A stretch of DNA of 44,420 nt from CAZYSK01 sp964649415 (GCA_964649415.1 CAZYSK010000048.1:1-44420); one strand, 5' to 3'. Counted from the stretch's first letter, positions 1 to 7,919 are shown. The notes: generated by a model not told the origin, from the letters alone. Program-made: numbers and translations.

Positions 1-925
1 TATCGACCATCCAGGCCACGCGGTAGACCAGGCTGCGCAGCGCCTCGACCTCGGTAGCCATGTTGGCGATCATCCACTGGACTGACTGCTTGTGGGCCAG
101 TTCCTGGCCGAACTGTCTGCGGGTCATAGCCCAGCGGACAGACCAATCCACAGCCGCCTGCGCGCCGCCCAGACAGGCCGCGCCCAGCGTCAGCCGGCCC
201 ATGTCCAGCGTCTTCATGAAACTGATGAATCCCTCGCCCACCTTGCCCAGCACGTTTTCCTGGGGCACCCTCACCCCCTCGAAGACCAACTCCGCGGTTG
301 AACTGCCCCGGATGCCCATCTTGTTCTCATGTGTGCCCACGTTGAAGCCGGGCGTGTCGGACTCGACGATGAAGGCCGTGATGCCCCCGCGAGCCCCAAG
401 CGTCGGATCGGTGACGGCCAGAACGGTCACGATCTCGGCGAAGCTGCCGTTGGTGTTGAAGGTCTTGGTGCCGTCCAGGATCCAGGAATCGCCCTCCCGC
501 ACGGCGCGCGTGCGAATCGCCGCCGCGTCGGAACCGGCGTCCGCCTCGGTCAGCACGAAGGCGCCGATCTTCTCCCCGCGAGCCAACGTTGTCAGGTACT
601 TCTGCTTCTGCTCCTCGGTGCCGTCCAGGTAGATCGACATCGCGCCGATACCAATATGAGCGCCGACGTTCGTCGCCGTCGACGTGCAGACTCGGCCCAG
701 CTCCTCCATCAAGATGCAGTAGCCGGTCTCGCCAGCCCCCATGCCGCCGTACTCTTGCGGGAAACAGACACCTAGCAGGCCGATCTCCCCCATCATTTTC
801 AGCGTCTCGAAGGGAATCCTTCCCTCGCGGTCAATCTCCGCCGCCAGGGGGGCGACCTCGTTCTCAGCGAACTCCCGGATCATTCGGCGCAGAGCCACGT
901 GTTCTGGAGAAAACGTGAAGTCCAT
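1..925 (-). CDS. acyl-CoA dehydrogenase, C-terminus beyond window
   Basis: Flavin enzyme that introduces the 2,3 double bond into acyl-CoA, the first step of beta-oxidation. About 308 residues are visible from the ATG at 925, which has a GGAGGT ribosome site at 931-936. The N-terminus reads MDFTFSPEHVALRRM; the substrate/FAD-binding stretch FVLTEADAGSDAAAIRTRA and the loop DGTKTFNTNG are typical of the family. The C-terminal helix with the usual catalytic Glu lies outside the window, so chain-length class cannot be judged. The gene starts 11 bases after the stop of the next acyl-CoA dehydrogenase, with its ribosome site overlapping that stop, so the two are cotranscribed and probably translationally coupled. 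Family call is certain; substrate is not. Confidence 0.95.
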   Translation of the reverse strand, partial: MDFTFSPEHVALRRMIREFAENEVAPLAAEIDREGRIPFETLKMMGEIGLLGVCFPQEYGGMGAGETGYCILMEELGRVCTSTATNVGAHIGIGAMSIYLDGTEEQKQKYLTTLARGEKIGAFVLTEADAGSDAAAIRTRAVREGDSWILDGTKTFNTNGSFAEIVTVLAVTDPTLGARGGITAFIVESDTPGFNVGTHENKMGIRGSSTAELVFEGVRVPQENVLGKVGEGFISFMKTLDMGRLTLGAACLGGAQAAVDWSVRWAMTRRQFGQELAHKQSVQWMIANMATEVEALRSLVYRVAWMVD

Positions 926-935
926 CCCCCACCTC

Positions 936-2084
936 CTACGGCGCAATCTCCACGTCCAGGTCAGCAAAGATCCGCTGAGCAACCCGGACGTGATGCAGTT
1001 CGGTCGGTCCACCGATGATACTCAGTGCGCGGGCGTCGCGATACTTGCGCGCCATCGCGTAGTCCTCCATGTAGCCGTAGCCGCCCATCACCTGTACCAT
1101 GCGGTTGGTGACGCTGGGCACCACGCGGGCGACGAAGGCCTTGACCACCGAGGCATCAAACGTGAGGTCCCTGCCCTGTTCGACCAGCCACGCGGCGTGG
1201 TACACCAGGTAGCGCAGCGCCTCCACCTCGACCAGCGCCTCGGCCACGTACGATTGGATGGCCTGCTTCTGGGCAATGGGGACACCGAACTGGACGCGCT
1301 CGGAGGCGAAGCGAGAGGCGACGTCCAACGCGTCCGCGGCCACGCCCAGGCCGGCCGCAGCCAGGACCACGGCCATGCGATCTTGAGCCAGCCGGACCAC
1401 CTCTCGTCCCTTGCCAGGCGCGCCGAGACGGCTCGCCTGCGCTACGCGGCAGCCTTCCAGATAGATGGTGTTGAACGTCATGCTGCGCAATCCCAGCGTG
1501 GGCTCGCGATAGCCAACCGTCAGTCCGGGCGCGTCTTTTGGCACGAGGAACGCCTCAACCCCTTCCGCCCCCTGGGCAAAGACCAGGAACAGCCCGGCGA
1601 CCTCACCGTTGGCGACCCAGGTCTTGACCCCATCCAGGATAACGTCATCGCCGTCCGGCGTAGCACGGGTCTGGAGGGACAGCGCGTCGCTTCCGGCGTC
1701 CGGCTCGGTGAGCGCGAAAGCGCCAACCGCCTCGCCGGCGGCCAGCAGCGGCAGCCATTCCTCCTTCTGCACGTCGGTGCCGTGCTCCAGAATGCTCATC
1801 GCTACCAGGCTCACGTGCGTCGCCAGCGTCAGGGCCAGCGACATGCAGTCCCCGGCCAGCGTCTCAATGAGCAGGACGTAGCTCACGTAGTCCAACTCTG
1901 CGCCGAAGTATTCCTCAGGCAGCGTCGCGCCCAGGAAGCCCTGATTCGCCGCCTTGCGAAGCACGTCCAGGGGGAGCTTCTCCTCCTTGTCAATCTCCTC
2001 TGCTTTGGGCGCAACGTCCTTGACGGAGAAGTCCCGGAACATGGCGCGGAACATCTCCTGTTCTTCACTGAAGGTAAAGTCCAT
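936..2084 (-). CDS. acyl-CoA dehydrogenase with atypical catalytic position
   Basis: A 382-residue acyl-CoA dehydrogenase. The start chosen is the ATG at 2084 (MDFTFSEEQEMFRAMF), preceded by GGGAGGAG at 8 bases; a longer reading frame to 2132 has no ribosome site and adds 16 residues foreign to the family. Middle domain motif FALTEPDAGSDALSL and the arginine-rich ERVQFG segment are present. The usual C-terminal catalytic motif (YEGTSE in most members) reads IIGGPTE, so the Glu is replaced by Gly at about residue 358. The alternative Glu site used by isovaleryl-CoA dehydrogenase holds Asp at about residue 235. It may act on branched or unusual acyl-CoAs, or be non-canonical. It is the partner of the adjoining dehydrogenase in the beta-oxidation locus. 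Confidence 0.93.
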   Translation of the reverse strand: MDFTFSEEQEMFRAMFRDFSVKDVAPKAEEIDKEEKLPLDVLRKAANQGFLGATLPEEYFGAELDYVSYVLLIETLAGDCMSLALTLATHVSLVAMSILEHGTDVQKEEWLPLLAAGEAVGAFALTEPDAGSDALSLQTRATPDGDDVILDGVKTWVANGEVAGLFLVFAQGAEGVEAFLVPKDAPGLTVGYREPTLGLRSMTFNTIYLEGCRVAQASRLGAPGKGREVVRLAQDRMAVVLAAAGLGVAADALDVASRFASERVQFGVPIAQKQAIQSYVAEALVEVEALRYLVYHAAWLVEQGRDLTFDASVVKAFVARVVPSVTNRMVQVMGGYGYMEDYAMARKYRDARALSIIGGPTELHHVRVAQRIFADLDVEIAP

Positions 2085-2589
2085 AGCCACTCCTCCCGGC
2101 CTGGTCTCCGGTGAACCAGCGCGTTGGTGCACTGGCTACGCGACCAATCCACCAGCTTCTCAACCTAGCGGTCTCTCGAGATACTCCGGCCCCGCGACGC
2201 TACGATGAAGCGGCCGTAGCCGCGGGAAAATACCCCTTGCGACAAAAAGCGGGGCCGGAGTACCTACAGACAACGGATCTGGTCCTTGCGACGTGACGAC
2301 GACGTGGCCGCGATGTAGGCTCCTATGTTGACTACGACGGGCAACAGCGCAACTGCGATGTCATCCAATCCATACGATCGGCGTCATTGATGACTACGAC
2401 AGACAGCGATGCATACCCCAGACCAGAACACGTCCCTGCCAAGATTCACCGATAGATTGGTGGCCTCACACATCGGCCCGTATCCCAGACCCTAAAGGTT
2501 TCGCGACGGATTGGAACAATCCGCACCTTGAGGGTCTCAAGTCACCAATCTACCAGTCTCCCAACTTACCAACTTACCAACCTACCAAC
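2085..2589. other. 505-base intergenic region with hairpins, no gene
   Basis: No credible coding frame. It holds a perfect 14-base inverted repeat (TACTCCGGCCCCGC at 2182-2195 and its complement at 2249-2262), a nested palindrome at 2487-2537, and a simple-repeat array of the type CCAACTTACCAA at 2541-2590 that abuts the stop of the enoyl-CoA hydratase gene. I see no convincing promoter for the downstream dehydrogenases here, although one could be hidden among the repeats. Confidence 0.75.
2487..2537. repeat. nested palindromic element
   Basis: The outer arms are AGACCCTAAAGGT (2487-2499) and ACCTTGAGGGTCT (2525-2537), complementary apart from one mismatch. Inside lies a second palindrome, CGGATTGGAACAATCCG (2507-2523). 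The outer element also occurs alone, with a loop of a few bases, at 41795-41828, and the inner one occurs at 29229-29263, 32610-32626 and 33075-33091. This looks like one small palindromic unit sitting in the loop of another. Confidence 0.8.
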
Positions 2590-3390
2590 TCACTTATCCT
2601 TGAACTGCGGTTGCCGCTTCTCGAGGAAGGCGCCGATCCCTTCGTGAATGTCCTCTGTCTCGGCCAGGCCAACGAACTGATCGGCCTCGACCTTGAGCCC
2701 CTCCTCGACGGTCACCATCAGCCCCTCAGTGATGGCCCGCAGCGCGGCGGCGACGGGGAACCTCGACTTGGACACGATCTTGCGGGCCAGGCCCCGCGCC
2801 TCCTTGAGCACCGCACCGGCCGGCACCACCTTGTTCACCAGGCCCACCCGATACGCCTCCTGCGCGGTGATCATGTCGCCGGTGAGGATCATCTCGATCG
2901 CCTTGCCCTTGCCGGCCAGACGAGACAGCCGCTGGGTACCGCCCCAGCCGGGGATGATGCCCAGGTTGATCTCCGGCTGGCCCAGGCGGGCCCGGTCGGA
3001 GCAGATGCGCATGTGGCACGACATGGCCAGCTCCAGCCCGCCGCCCAGGCAGAAGCCATTGATGGCCGCGATAACCGGCTTGGTGGCATTCTCAATCTTG
3101 AGATGGACCCCCTGTCCCCCCTCGATGAACGCCCTGGCCTCGGCATACCCGCCATCGGGTTTCTCCAGCAGCCCCTTGATCTCGGGGATATCCGCTCCGG
3201 CGACGAAGGCGTTGGTGCCCCCACCAGTGATGATGATGGCCTTGACCTCATCGTCCGCCAGCAGCCCGTCAATCGCCTCTCCCAGTTCCGCCACCACCTG
3301 TTTGTTGAAAGAGTTGACCGGCGGATGGTCAATCGTCAACAACGCGATTTTGTCCTCGACTTCAGTTCGGATGTATTGCCAAGAGCCCAT
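2590..3390 (-). CDS. enoyl-CoA hydratase/isomerase (crotonase family)
   Basis: A 266-residue crotonase that hydrates trans-2-enoyl-CoA to 3-hydroxyacyl-CoA. The oxyanion-hole region FVAGADIPEI is at 62-71. Both catalytic glutamates of the hydratases are present: Glu120 in GGGLELAMSCH and Glu140 in GQPEINLGIIPGWGGTQRL. Length is normal for the family and the ATG at 3390 begins directly at a typical N-terminus. It fits the beta-oxidation set between the acyl-CoA dehydrogenases and the 3-hydroxyacyl-CoA dehydrogenase on the same strand. Its 3' end abuts a simple-repeat array and its 5' side another, so transcriptional continuity with its neighbours is not assured. Confidence 0.96.
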   Translation of the reverse strand: MGSWQYIRTEVEDKIALLTIDHPPVNSFNKQVVAELGEAIDGLLADDEVKAIIITGGGTNAFVAGADIPEIKGLLEKPDGGYAEARAFIEGGQGVHLKIENATKPVIAAINGFCLGGGLELAMSCHMRICSDRARLGQPEINLGIIPGWGGTQRLSRLAGKGKAIEMILTGDMITAQEAYRVGLVNKVVPAGAVLKEARGLARKIVSKSRFPVAAALRAITEGLMVTVEEGLKVEADQFVGLAETEDIHEGIGAFLEKRQPQFKDK

Positions 3391-3412
3391 CGTATGTTCT
3401 CCTTATCGGTAG

Positions 3413-3482
3413 GCCGTCATGTTGGTAGGCTGGTAGGCTGGTAGGCTGGTATATTGGTATATTGGTATGCTGGTAGGTTGGT
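3413..3482. repeat. simple-repeat array (GGTAGGCT type), left flank of four-helix gene
   Basis: About 70 bases made of tandem degenerate units such as TGGTAGGCTGG and TGGTATAT. It is the reverse complement in character of the CCAACCTACC array at 3955-4020, so the small gene between them is enclosed by inverted arrays. Similar arrays lie at 2541-2590, 14065-14095 (inside a gene), 14905-14988 and 34297-34376. Confidence 0.85.
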
Positions 3483-3485
3483 GCG

Positions 3486-3941
3486 CTACCCATCCATAGC
3501 GGGCTCGACGTCAGCGACGTAGAGAAGGGTGTCTTCGCGGACCGATTTGTCACCGTACTCCTGTCGCCCCCGACGCTGTCTGCGCACATAGCGAATATAA
3601 CCGTTGAGCGACCGCAGAGCACTGTGGCAGAGATCACGCTGACGAGGCAACTCTGAATCGGTATACCCCACCTCGCTACACCCGATGAAGCCACTCAGTG
3701 TCTCGTCGAGGGAGCCGCGGGCGATGTAGAAGAAACGCAGGCTGTCCAGATAGTGATAGCGCCCGTAGCCTTCAGCGATGTTGAGAATGACACTCGTAGC
3801 CGCCCGGCGCATTTGATGAGCCAGATTGTACCGCTCTTCCGGCGGAAGCAGGCTCACTACGCGGTATGCCTCTCGCATCACCTGTAAGGCAAGCTGATAG
3901 CATTCCAGATCCTCAAAACCGCGCTGCCCCGGCTCCGCCAC
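3486..3941 (-). CDS. four-helix-bundle protein (23S rRNA intervening-sequence protein family)
   Basis: A 151-residue, helix-rich protein with the hallmarks of the bvIVP/S23 family: FEDLECYQLALQVMREAYRV at the start, a middle stretch LAHQMRRAATSVILNIAEGYGR, and YIARGSLDETLSG. Relatives are encoded in intervening sequences of some 23S rRNA genes and as stand-alone genes; the biochemical role is unknown, although a related fold (Avd) binds nucleic acid in diversity-generating retroelements. Here there is no rRNA around it. It interrupts a beta-oxidation locus, and simple-repeat arrays in opposite orientation flank it on both sides. I infer that it arrived as a small cassette. The start is the first ATG of the frame; no strong ribosome site is visible. 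Confidence 0.9.
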   Translation of the reverse strand: MAEPGQRGFEDLECYQLALQVMREAYRVVSLLPPEERYNLAHQMRRAATSVILNIAEGYGRYHYLDSLRFFYIARGSLDETLSGFIGCSEVGYTDSELPRQRDLCHSALRSLNGYIRYVRRQRRGRQEYGDKSVREDTLLYVADVEPAMDG

Positions 3942-3954
3942 TGCCCCTACCTCC

Positions 3955-4020
3955 CAATCTACCAGTTTCCCAACCTACCAACCTACCAGTTTCCCAACTT
4001 ACCAGCTTCCCAACTTACCA
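3955..4020. repeat. simple-repeat array (CCAACCTACC type), right flank of four-helix gene
   Basis: Tandem degenerate units CCAACCTACCAA, CCAGTTTCCCAA and similar. It runs up to the stop codon of the 3-hydroxyacyl-CoA dehydrogenase gene at 4023 and is inverted relative to the array at 3413-3482. Confidence 0.85.
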
Positions 4021-4022
4021 TT

Positions 4023-5246
4023 TCACGCGTACTCGTGGAACCCTTTCCCCGTCTTCTCCCCCAGGTGCCCGGCGCGGACGCGCAGCTTGAGCGGGCGAGA
4101 GGGATGGAAGCGCGGGCCGAGTTCCCTTTCCAGCTCCTCCAGGGTATTCACCACCGCCTCCAGGCCGATCTTGTCAGCGATGACCAGCGGGCCAACCCGT
4201 TCGCCACCGTAGGTCATCCCCGTGCCCGCAACCATGGACATGTCAATGTCCGTGAGGCTGGCGATGTTCTCCTGGACGCAGAGGGCCGCCTCGTTAATCA
4301 GCGGGTACATCAGGCGCTCCACCGTGAACTTGGCCCCCACCTCCACCTGGTCAGATTCCTGGAGTTCCTTGATCATCGCGTGGACCGCGTCGGATTCACC
4401 GCCGGGGTGATCGTAGAAGCCAGCGCCGGCCTTCTCGCCCAGCCTTCCGGCCTCGACCAGCTTCATGAACAGGGGGGCCGGGCTCATCCGGTCCCCGTAC
4501 TCAGAGTAGAGATACTCACCCACGTGAGCACAGACGTCGAGGCCAAGCATGTCCATCAACGTGAAAGGCCCCATCGGCATCCCCCAGCCCACGATAGCCT
4601 GGTCAATCTCCGTCGCCGTCGCCGCGCCCTCCCCCAGCGCCTTGGTCGCCTCGTTGAGGTAGGGCATGAGGAGCCGATTGACGAGGAAGCCCGGGCATTC
4701 CTGAACCACGACCGGCAGTTTGCGCAGGCTCTCGGCGAACATCACCACGTCGTCTACTGTCTCTTGATCGGTGTCCAGGCCCGGGATCACCTCGACCAGC
4801 TTCATGACGCTCGCGGGATTGAAGAAGTGCATACCGATCACCTTGTGCGGCTTGCCCGTCGCCGCCCCCATCTCAGAGACAGAGAGGGCCGAGGTGTTGC
4901 TGGCGAAGATGGTCTCATCTGGGCAGGCCTCCTCCAGCTCCTTGAACACAGCCGTCTTGATCCCCATCTTCTCCGGCACTGCCTCGATGACGATGTCCAC
5001 GTCCTCGAACTCGTCGTAGGTGAGCGTCGGCGTGATCAGGTCCAGCTTGGACTCCATATCGCTGGCGCTCATCTTGCCCTTGTCTACCCGGCGCTGGTAT
5101 ACGGAGCGGGCCTTCGCCATCCCCGTGTCCAGCATCTCCTGATCGATGTCTTTCAGCACCACCGGCAGGCCAGCGTACGTCACAACCTGGGCGATCTCGC
5201 CGCCCATCGTCCCTGCGCCCACCACTGCGGCCTTGAAGATGTACAT
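4023..5246 (-). CDS. 3-hydroxyacyl-CoA dehydrogenase
   Basis: A 407-residue NAD-dependent enzyme that oxidises L-3-hydroxyacyl-CoA to 3-ketoacyl-CoA. The Rossmann motif GAGTMG is at 10-15, SNTSALSVSEM at 116-126, and the catalytic His140 lies in GMHFFNPASVMKLVEV with Glu152 following. Two C-terminal 3HCDH domains follow, the first with GFLVNRLLMPYLNEA, the second ending GHLGEKTGKGFHEYA. The duplicated C-terminal domain makes it longer than the roughly 285-residue single-domain type. The ATG at 5246 has GGGAGGG just upstream. It lies between a small unknown gene and the four-helix gene in the beta-oxidation locus. Confidence 0.97.
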   Translation of the reverse strand: MYIFKAAVVGAGTMGGEIAQVVTYAGLPVVLKDIDQEMLDTGMAKARSVYQRRVDKGKMSASDMESKLDLITPTLTYDEFEDVDIVIEAVPEKMGIKTAVFKELEEACPDETIFASNTSALSVSEMGAATGKPHKVIGMHFFNPASVMKLVEVIPGLDTDQETVDDVVMFAESLRKLPVVVQECPGFLVNRLLMPYLNEATKALGEGAATATEIDQAIVGWGMPMGPFTLMDMLGLDVCAHVGEYLYSEYGDRMSPAPLFMKLVEAGRLGEKAGAGFYDHPGGESDAVHAMIKELQESDQVEVGAKFTVERLMYPLINEAALCVQENIASLTDIDMSMVAGTGMTYGGERVGPLVIADKIGLEAVVNTLEELERELGPRFHPSRPLKLRVRAGHLGEKTGKGFHEYA

Positions 5247-5288
5247 ATGACTCCCTCCCCTATCGTGTCTAGCTGACGACTTCTTCCC

Positions 5289-5555
5289 TCACCACGTGGG
5301 CAAAGGCATTGCCGCGTCGGGATCATCCAGGCGCACGAAGTAGAGCCACTGGTCGGGATGCTTCTCAAACCCGGCCCGGTCAACCCGGCCCAACGTCTTG
5401 CCCACGAAGTAATCGCCACTCTCAGGCTCGATGGCGACGACCGCCGCGTCCTCACCTTGCGCTATCCCATCCTTGATCTCTTCGAAGACCTCTTTCCCCT
5501 TGGCGATGAACGCCGCCCGTGCTTTCTTATCCTGCCAGATCGAGACATCTGCCAT
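5289..5555 (-). CDS. small protein of unknown function in beta-oxidation locus
   Basis: An 88-residue soluble protein, beginning MADVSIWQDKKARAAFIAKG after GAGGAAAG. The N-terminal third looks helical; the rest contains GDYFVGKTLGRVDRAGFEKH and ends WLYFVRLDDPDAAMPLPTW. The pattern of a short strand with Gly, then a helix rich in Ala and Lys, then P-D-x-W-x-YF-V-R resembles small DUF5678-like domains, but this is only a visual likeness. It sits 46 bases downstream of the thiolase and 42 bases upstream of the dehydrogenase on the same strand, so it is probably part of their transcript. No catalytic motif is recognised. Confidence 0.75.
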   Translation of the reverse strand: MADVSIWQDKKARAAFIAKGKEVFEEIKDGIAQGEDAAVVAIEPESGDYFVGKTLGRVDRAGFEKHPDQWLYFVRLDDPDAAMPLPTW

Positions 5556-5601
5556 GGTCTTTCCTCCTCAGAATCACACCTCGCGGACCTACCGAGACCG
5601 G

Positions 5602-6801
5602 CTACGCGCGTTCGATAACCATCGCGCCGCCCTGACCACCACCTACACAAGCCGTCGCAATGCCTAGTGAGGCATCCTGCTTGATCATCTCGTACATCAG
5701 CGTGACCACGATACGCGTGCCCGTGCAGCCGACCGGGTGACCGAGCGCGATCGCGCCACCGTTGACGTTGACCTTGCTCCAATCCCAGCCCTGCTCCTCC
5801 AGCTCCTGGCCCACGGCCAGCACCTGGGCCGCAAAGGCTTCGTTGAGCTCGATCAAGTCGATGTCAGTGAGCTTCAGCCCCGTGCGCTCCAATACCCTGG
5901 GCACCGCGAAGGCCGGCCCAATCCCCATGATGTCCGGCGGAACAGCGGCGTACACGTAGCCCCGAATCGTGGCCATGGGCGCCACCCCGAGCTCCTTGGC
6001 CTTCTCGGCCGTCATGACGACCACGGCCGACGCACCGTCGGATAGAGGGCAGGCGTTGGCCGGCGTCACGGTGCCGCCCTTCTTGAACACCGTCGGATAG
6101 AGGGCAGACTTCTGCACCGTGAGGCCAGGGTTGATGCACTCATCCTCGGTGATGTCCTCGTAGGCCACCTCCTGACCGGCCACCTTCTTGGACACCCGGA
6201 AGGGGATGATCTCTTCGCGGAACTTACCCATCCGCGTGGCGCGGAAGGCCTTCTTGTGGCTCTGCACCGCGTACTTGTCCTGTTCCTCCTGGCTGATGGC
6301 ATACATCATCGCCAGGTTCTCGGCCGTATACCCCATGATCGCGCCGCAGACGGGATCCGTGAGTCCCTCCCACAGCGAGTCCACGAAGCCCGTGTGGCGC
6401 AGCTTGAGGCCCCAACGAGCCCCCCGCACGATGTACGGCGCGGTGGACATGCTCTCGACGCCACCGCAGAGAAACACGTCCCCATCGCCGGCCTGAATCG
6501 CCTGGTAAGCCATCGAGAGGGACATCATACCGGACACGCAGTTGCGCTGGATCGTGCAGCCCGGCACGTGGACAGGTATACCGGCCATCAGCGCTGCCAC
6601 GCGGCCGATATTAGCTGCATCGCTCTGCTGGCTAATGCACCCCAGAATCACGTCATCGATGACGTTGGGGTCAATATCCGCCCGCTTCACAGCTTCCTTG
6701 AACACCGCCGCTGCCAGATTCTGGCCAGGAATGGTGCGAAAAGCCCCGCCATGCTTGCCAATCGCCGTGCGGCATCCACTGACGATCACCACTTCCTTCA
6801 T
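5602..6801 (-). CDS. acetyl-CoA acyltransferase (thiolase)
   Basis: A 399-residue type II thiolase that cleaves 3-ketoacyl-CoA with CoA or, in reverse, condenses acetyl-CoA. The nucleophile is Cys88 in QRNCVSGM; His355 is in GGAIALGHPVGCTGTR, and the second active-site cysteine, Cys385, is in ACVGGGQG. The substrate loop NEAFAAQ is present. Length is standard. The ATG at 6801 has AGGAGG upstream. It completes the beta-oxidation set, and the TetR regulator lies immediately upstream in the same direction. Degradative versus biosynthetic direction cannot be read from sequence; the dehydrogenases around it favour degradation. Confidence 0.97.
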   Translation of the reverse strand: MKEVVIVSGCRTAIGKHGGAFRTIPGQNLAAAVFKEAVKRADIDPNVIDDVILGCISQQSDAANIGRVAALMAGIPVHVPGCTIQRNCVSGMMSLSMAYQAIQAGDGDVFLCGGVESMSTAPYIVRGARWGLKLRHTGFVDSLWEGLTDPVCGAIMGYTAENLAMMYAISQEEQDKYAVQSHKKAFRATRMGKFREEIIPFRVSKKVAGQEVAYEDITEDECINPGLTVQKSALYPTVFKKGGTVTPANACPLSDGASAVVVMTAEKAKELGVAPMATIRGYVYAAVPPDIMGIGPAFAVPRVLERTGLKLTDIDLIELNEAFAAQVLAVGQELEEQGWDWSKVNVNGGAIALGHPVGCTGTRIVVTLMYEMIKQDASLGIATACVGGGQGGAMVIERA

Positions 6802-6882
6802 ACTGACCTCCTTTCATTGCTGACGAGCGACCAAACGCCAGACGCGCGACCTATGTCGCGTGCGCTACCCAAACCAGGCAAC

Positions 6883-7530
6883 TCACTTCTTCTCTTGGAT
6901 GACCCCCAACCCTCCGAGCACGGTCTCGATAGCTGTACGATACAGGACCTCCGTGCTCACGCCCACCATCTCCCGGCGCAGCGCGTGGTTCATCAACTCC
7001 AGCACCCCGTTCAGAGTAGCCCAAAGCGTGGCCGCAGCCTGCCGAGCGTCGCAGCAGAGGAATAAGCCATCTTCGATCCCCTGCTCGACCGCTCGCACCA
7101 CCCAGTCCAGACCCTCCACACTGGCCTCCGAGACTTGCTGATAGACCTCAGGGGTGACGGTGTCTCGAAACCGCCCCCGGTCCATGGCCATCAGGAAACG
7201 GAAAAACAGAGGCTCACGCTGGAAGAAATCGAAATACGCCCAGCCCAGTCGCCGTAGACGCTCGTCGGCCGGCAGAGACTCTCCCACCGCGCACGCCTGT
7301 TCCAGCTCCTGGACCAGTTCACTCAGCCCTTCTAAAAGCAAATGAGCAAGGATGGTCTCCTTGCTCTCGAAATACAGATATACGGTGCCCTTGCTGACTT
7401 CTGCTTGCTCAGCCACGTCGTCCACGGTCGCACGGTGAAAACCGTGCTCGAAGAAGACAGTATGGGCCGCCCGGAGGATGGACTGCCTTCGCTCTTCTTT
7501 TTCCCGTTCGCGACGCGCTCTGGTCGTCAC
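6883..7530 (-). CDS. TetR-family transcriptional regulator
   Basis: A 215-residue repressor. A basic leader (residues 1-15) precedes the helix-turn-helix at about 17-62, with the recognition helix region AEVSKGTVYLYFESKETIL. The C-terminal ligand domain is helical, as in FadR/YsiA-type regulators that bind acyl-CoA. Translation starts at GTG 7530. It is the first gene of the beta-oxidation locus on this strand, and its promoter has a palindrome overlapping the predicted start site (7564-7576). It therefore probably represses its own transcription and the downstream genes until acyl-CoA is present. The ligand is an inference from neighbourhood. Confidence 0.93.
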   Translation of the reverse strand: MTTRARREREKEERRQSILRAAHTVFFEHGFHRATVDDVAEQAEVSKGTVYLYFESKETILAHLLLEGLSELVQELEQACAVGESLPADERLRRLGWAYFDFFQREPLFFRFLMAMDRGRFRDTVTPEVYQQVSEASVEGLDWVVRAVEQGIEDGLFLCCDARQAAATLWATLNGVLELMNHALRREMVGVSTEVLYRTAIETVLGGLGVIQEKK

Positions 7531-7563
7531 AGGAATACCTTTTCATAACTCGCGGTCATTAAC

Positions 7564-7604
7564 TGACTTACAGTCATTATACAGCCGAACTGGGGCATTG
7601 TCAA
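7564..7604 (-). promoter_or_regulatory. consensus sigma-70 promoter with operator for the TetR gene
   Basis: Reading the minus strand, TTGACA (7604-7599), a 17-base spacer, then TATAAT (7581-7576): both hexamers match the consensus perfectly. Immediately downstream and touching the -10 box is the palindrome TGACTGTAAGTCA (7576-7564), followed by TTAATGAC, which repeats one arm. Such a site over the transcription start is what a TetR autorepressor would bind. Confidence 0.85.
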
Positions 7605-7676
7605 CGATTTGGTGCCAATTTTAAGGTAAGCAACAAGGCCGGGCGGCTGGCGTAGATCTCCGCGTGGCCCGGATGC

Positions 7677-7704
7677 TTGTGTATCCACATCGCTGTGCTA
7701 TAAT
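7677..7704 (+). promoter_or_regulatory. promoter for the small secreted-protein gene
   Basis: TTGTGT at 7677-7682, a 16-base spacer, TATAAT at 7699-7704. It lies 36 bases before the GTG start at 7740. It diverges from the TetR promoter, with about 70 bases between the two -35 boxes. Confidence 0.65.
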
Positions 7705-7739
7705 GACAGGTCAGAACCCAATTACGCACAGGAGGCAGC

Positions 7740-7919
7740 GTGCGCAACGCGAAGTCACGACGAACTCGTATAACCATGTGGATCATCAGCGTGCTGGTCA
7801 TCGTCACCATGGGAGTCAGTCTAGCGGCATCCCTGGTGCCAACACGCCAGGTTACGCCAACTCCCGTACCAACCCCCACCCCCTTCCCTACCCGCACACC
7901 TACGCCGGTCCCTGCGTGA
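7740..7919 (+). CDS. small membrane-anchored Thr/Pro-rich peptide
   Basis: A 59-residue product starting at GTG 7740 with a perfect AGGAGG four bases upstream. The sequence has a basic leader (MRNAKSRRTRIT), one hydrophobic segment at about 13-33 (MWIISVLVIVTMGVSLAASL) and a tail of Thr-Pro units ending TPTPVPA. That tail resembles the flexible linkers that join membrane anchors to outer domains in Chloroflexota proteins, but a TGA ends it before any domain. Either it is a short anchored peptide or the stump of a longer secreted protein. Good promoter and ribosome site support real expression. No function can be assigned. Confidence 0.65.
   Translation: MRNAKSRRTRITMWIISVLVIVTMGVSLAASLVPTRQVTPTPVPTPTPFPTRTPTPVPA

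Noticed and set aside
741..2114. Long plus-strand reading frames over the acyl-CoA dehydrogenases, and similar antisense frames throughout
   Set aside because: High GC content keeps the opposite strand open; these translations are rich in Arg, His and Pro, match no family, and lie over clearly recognised genes.
3486..3941. Part of a 23S rRNA intervening sequence or a diversity-generating retroelement
   Set aside because: There is no rRNA sequence, reverse transcriptase or template/variable repeat in the surroundings.
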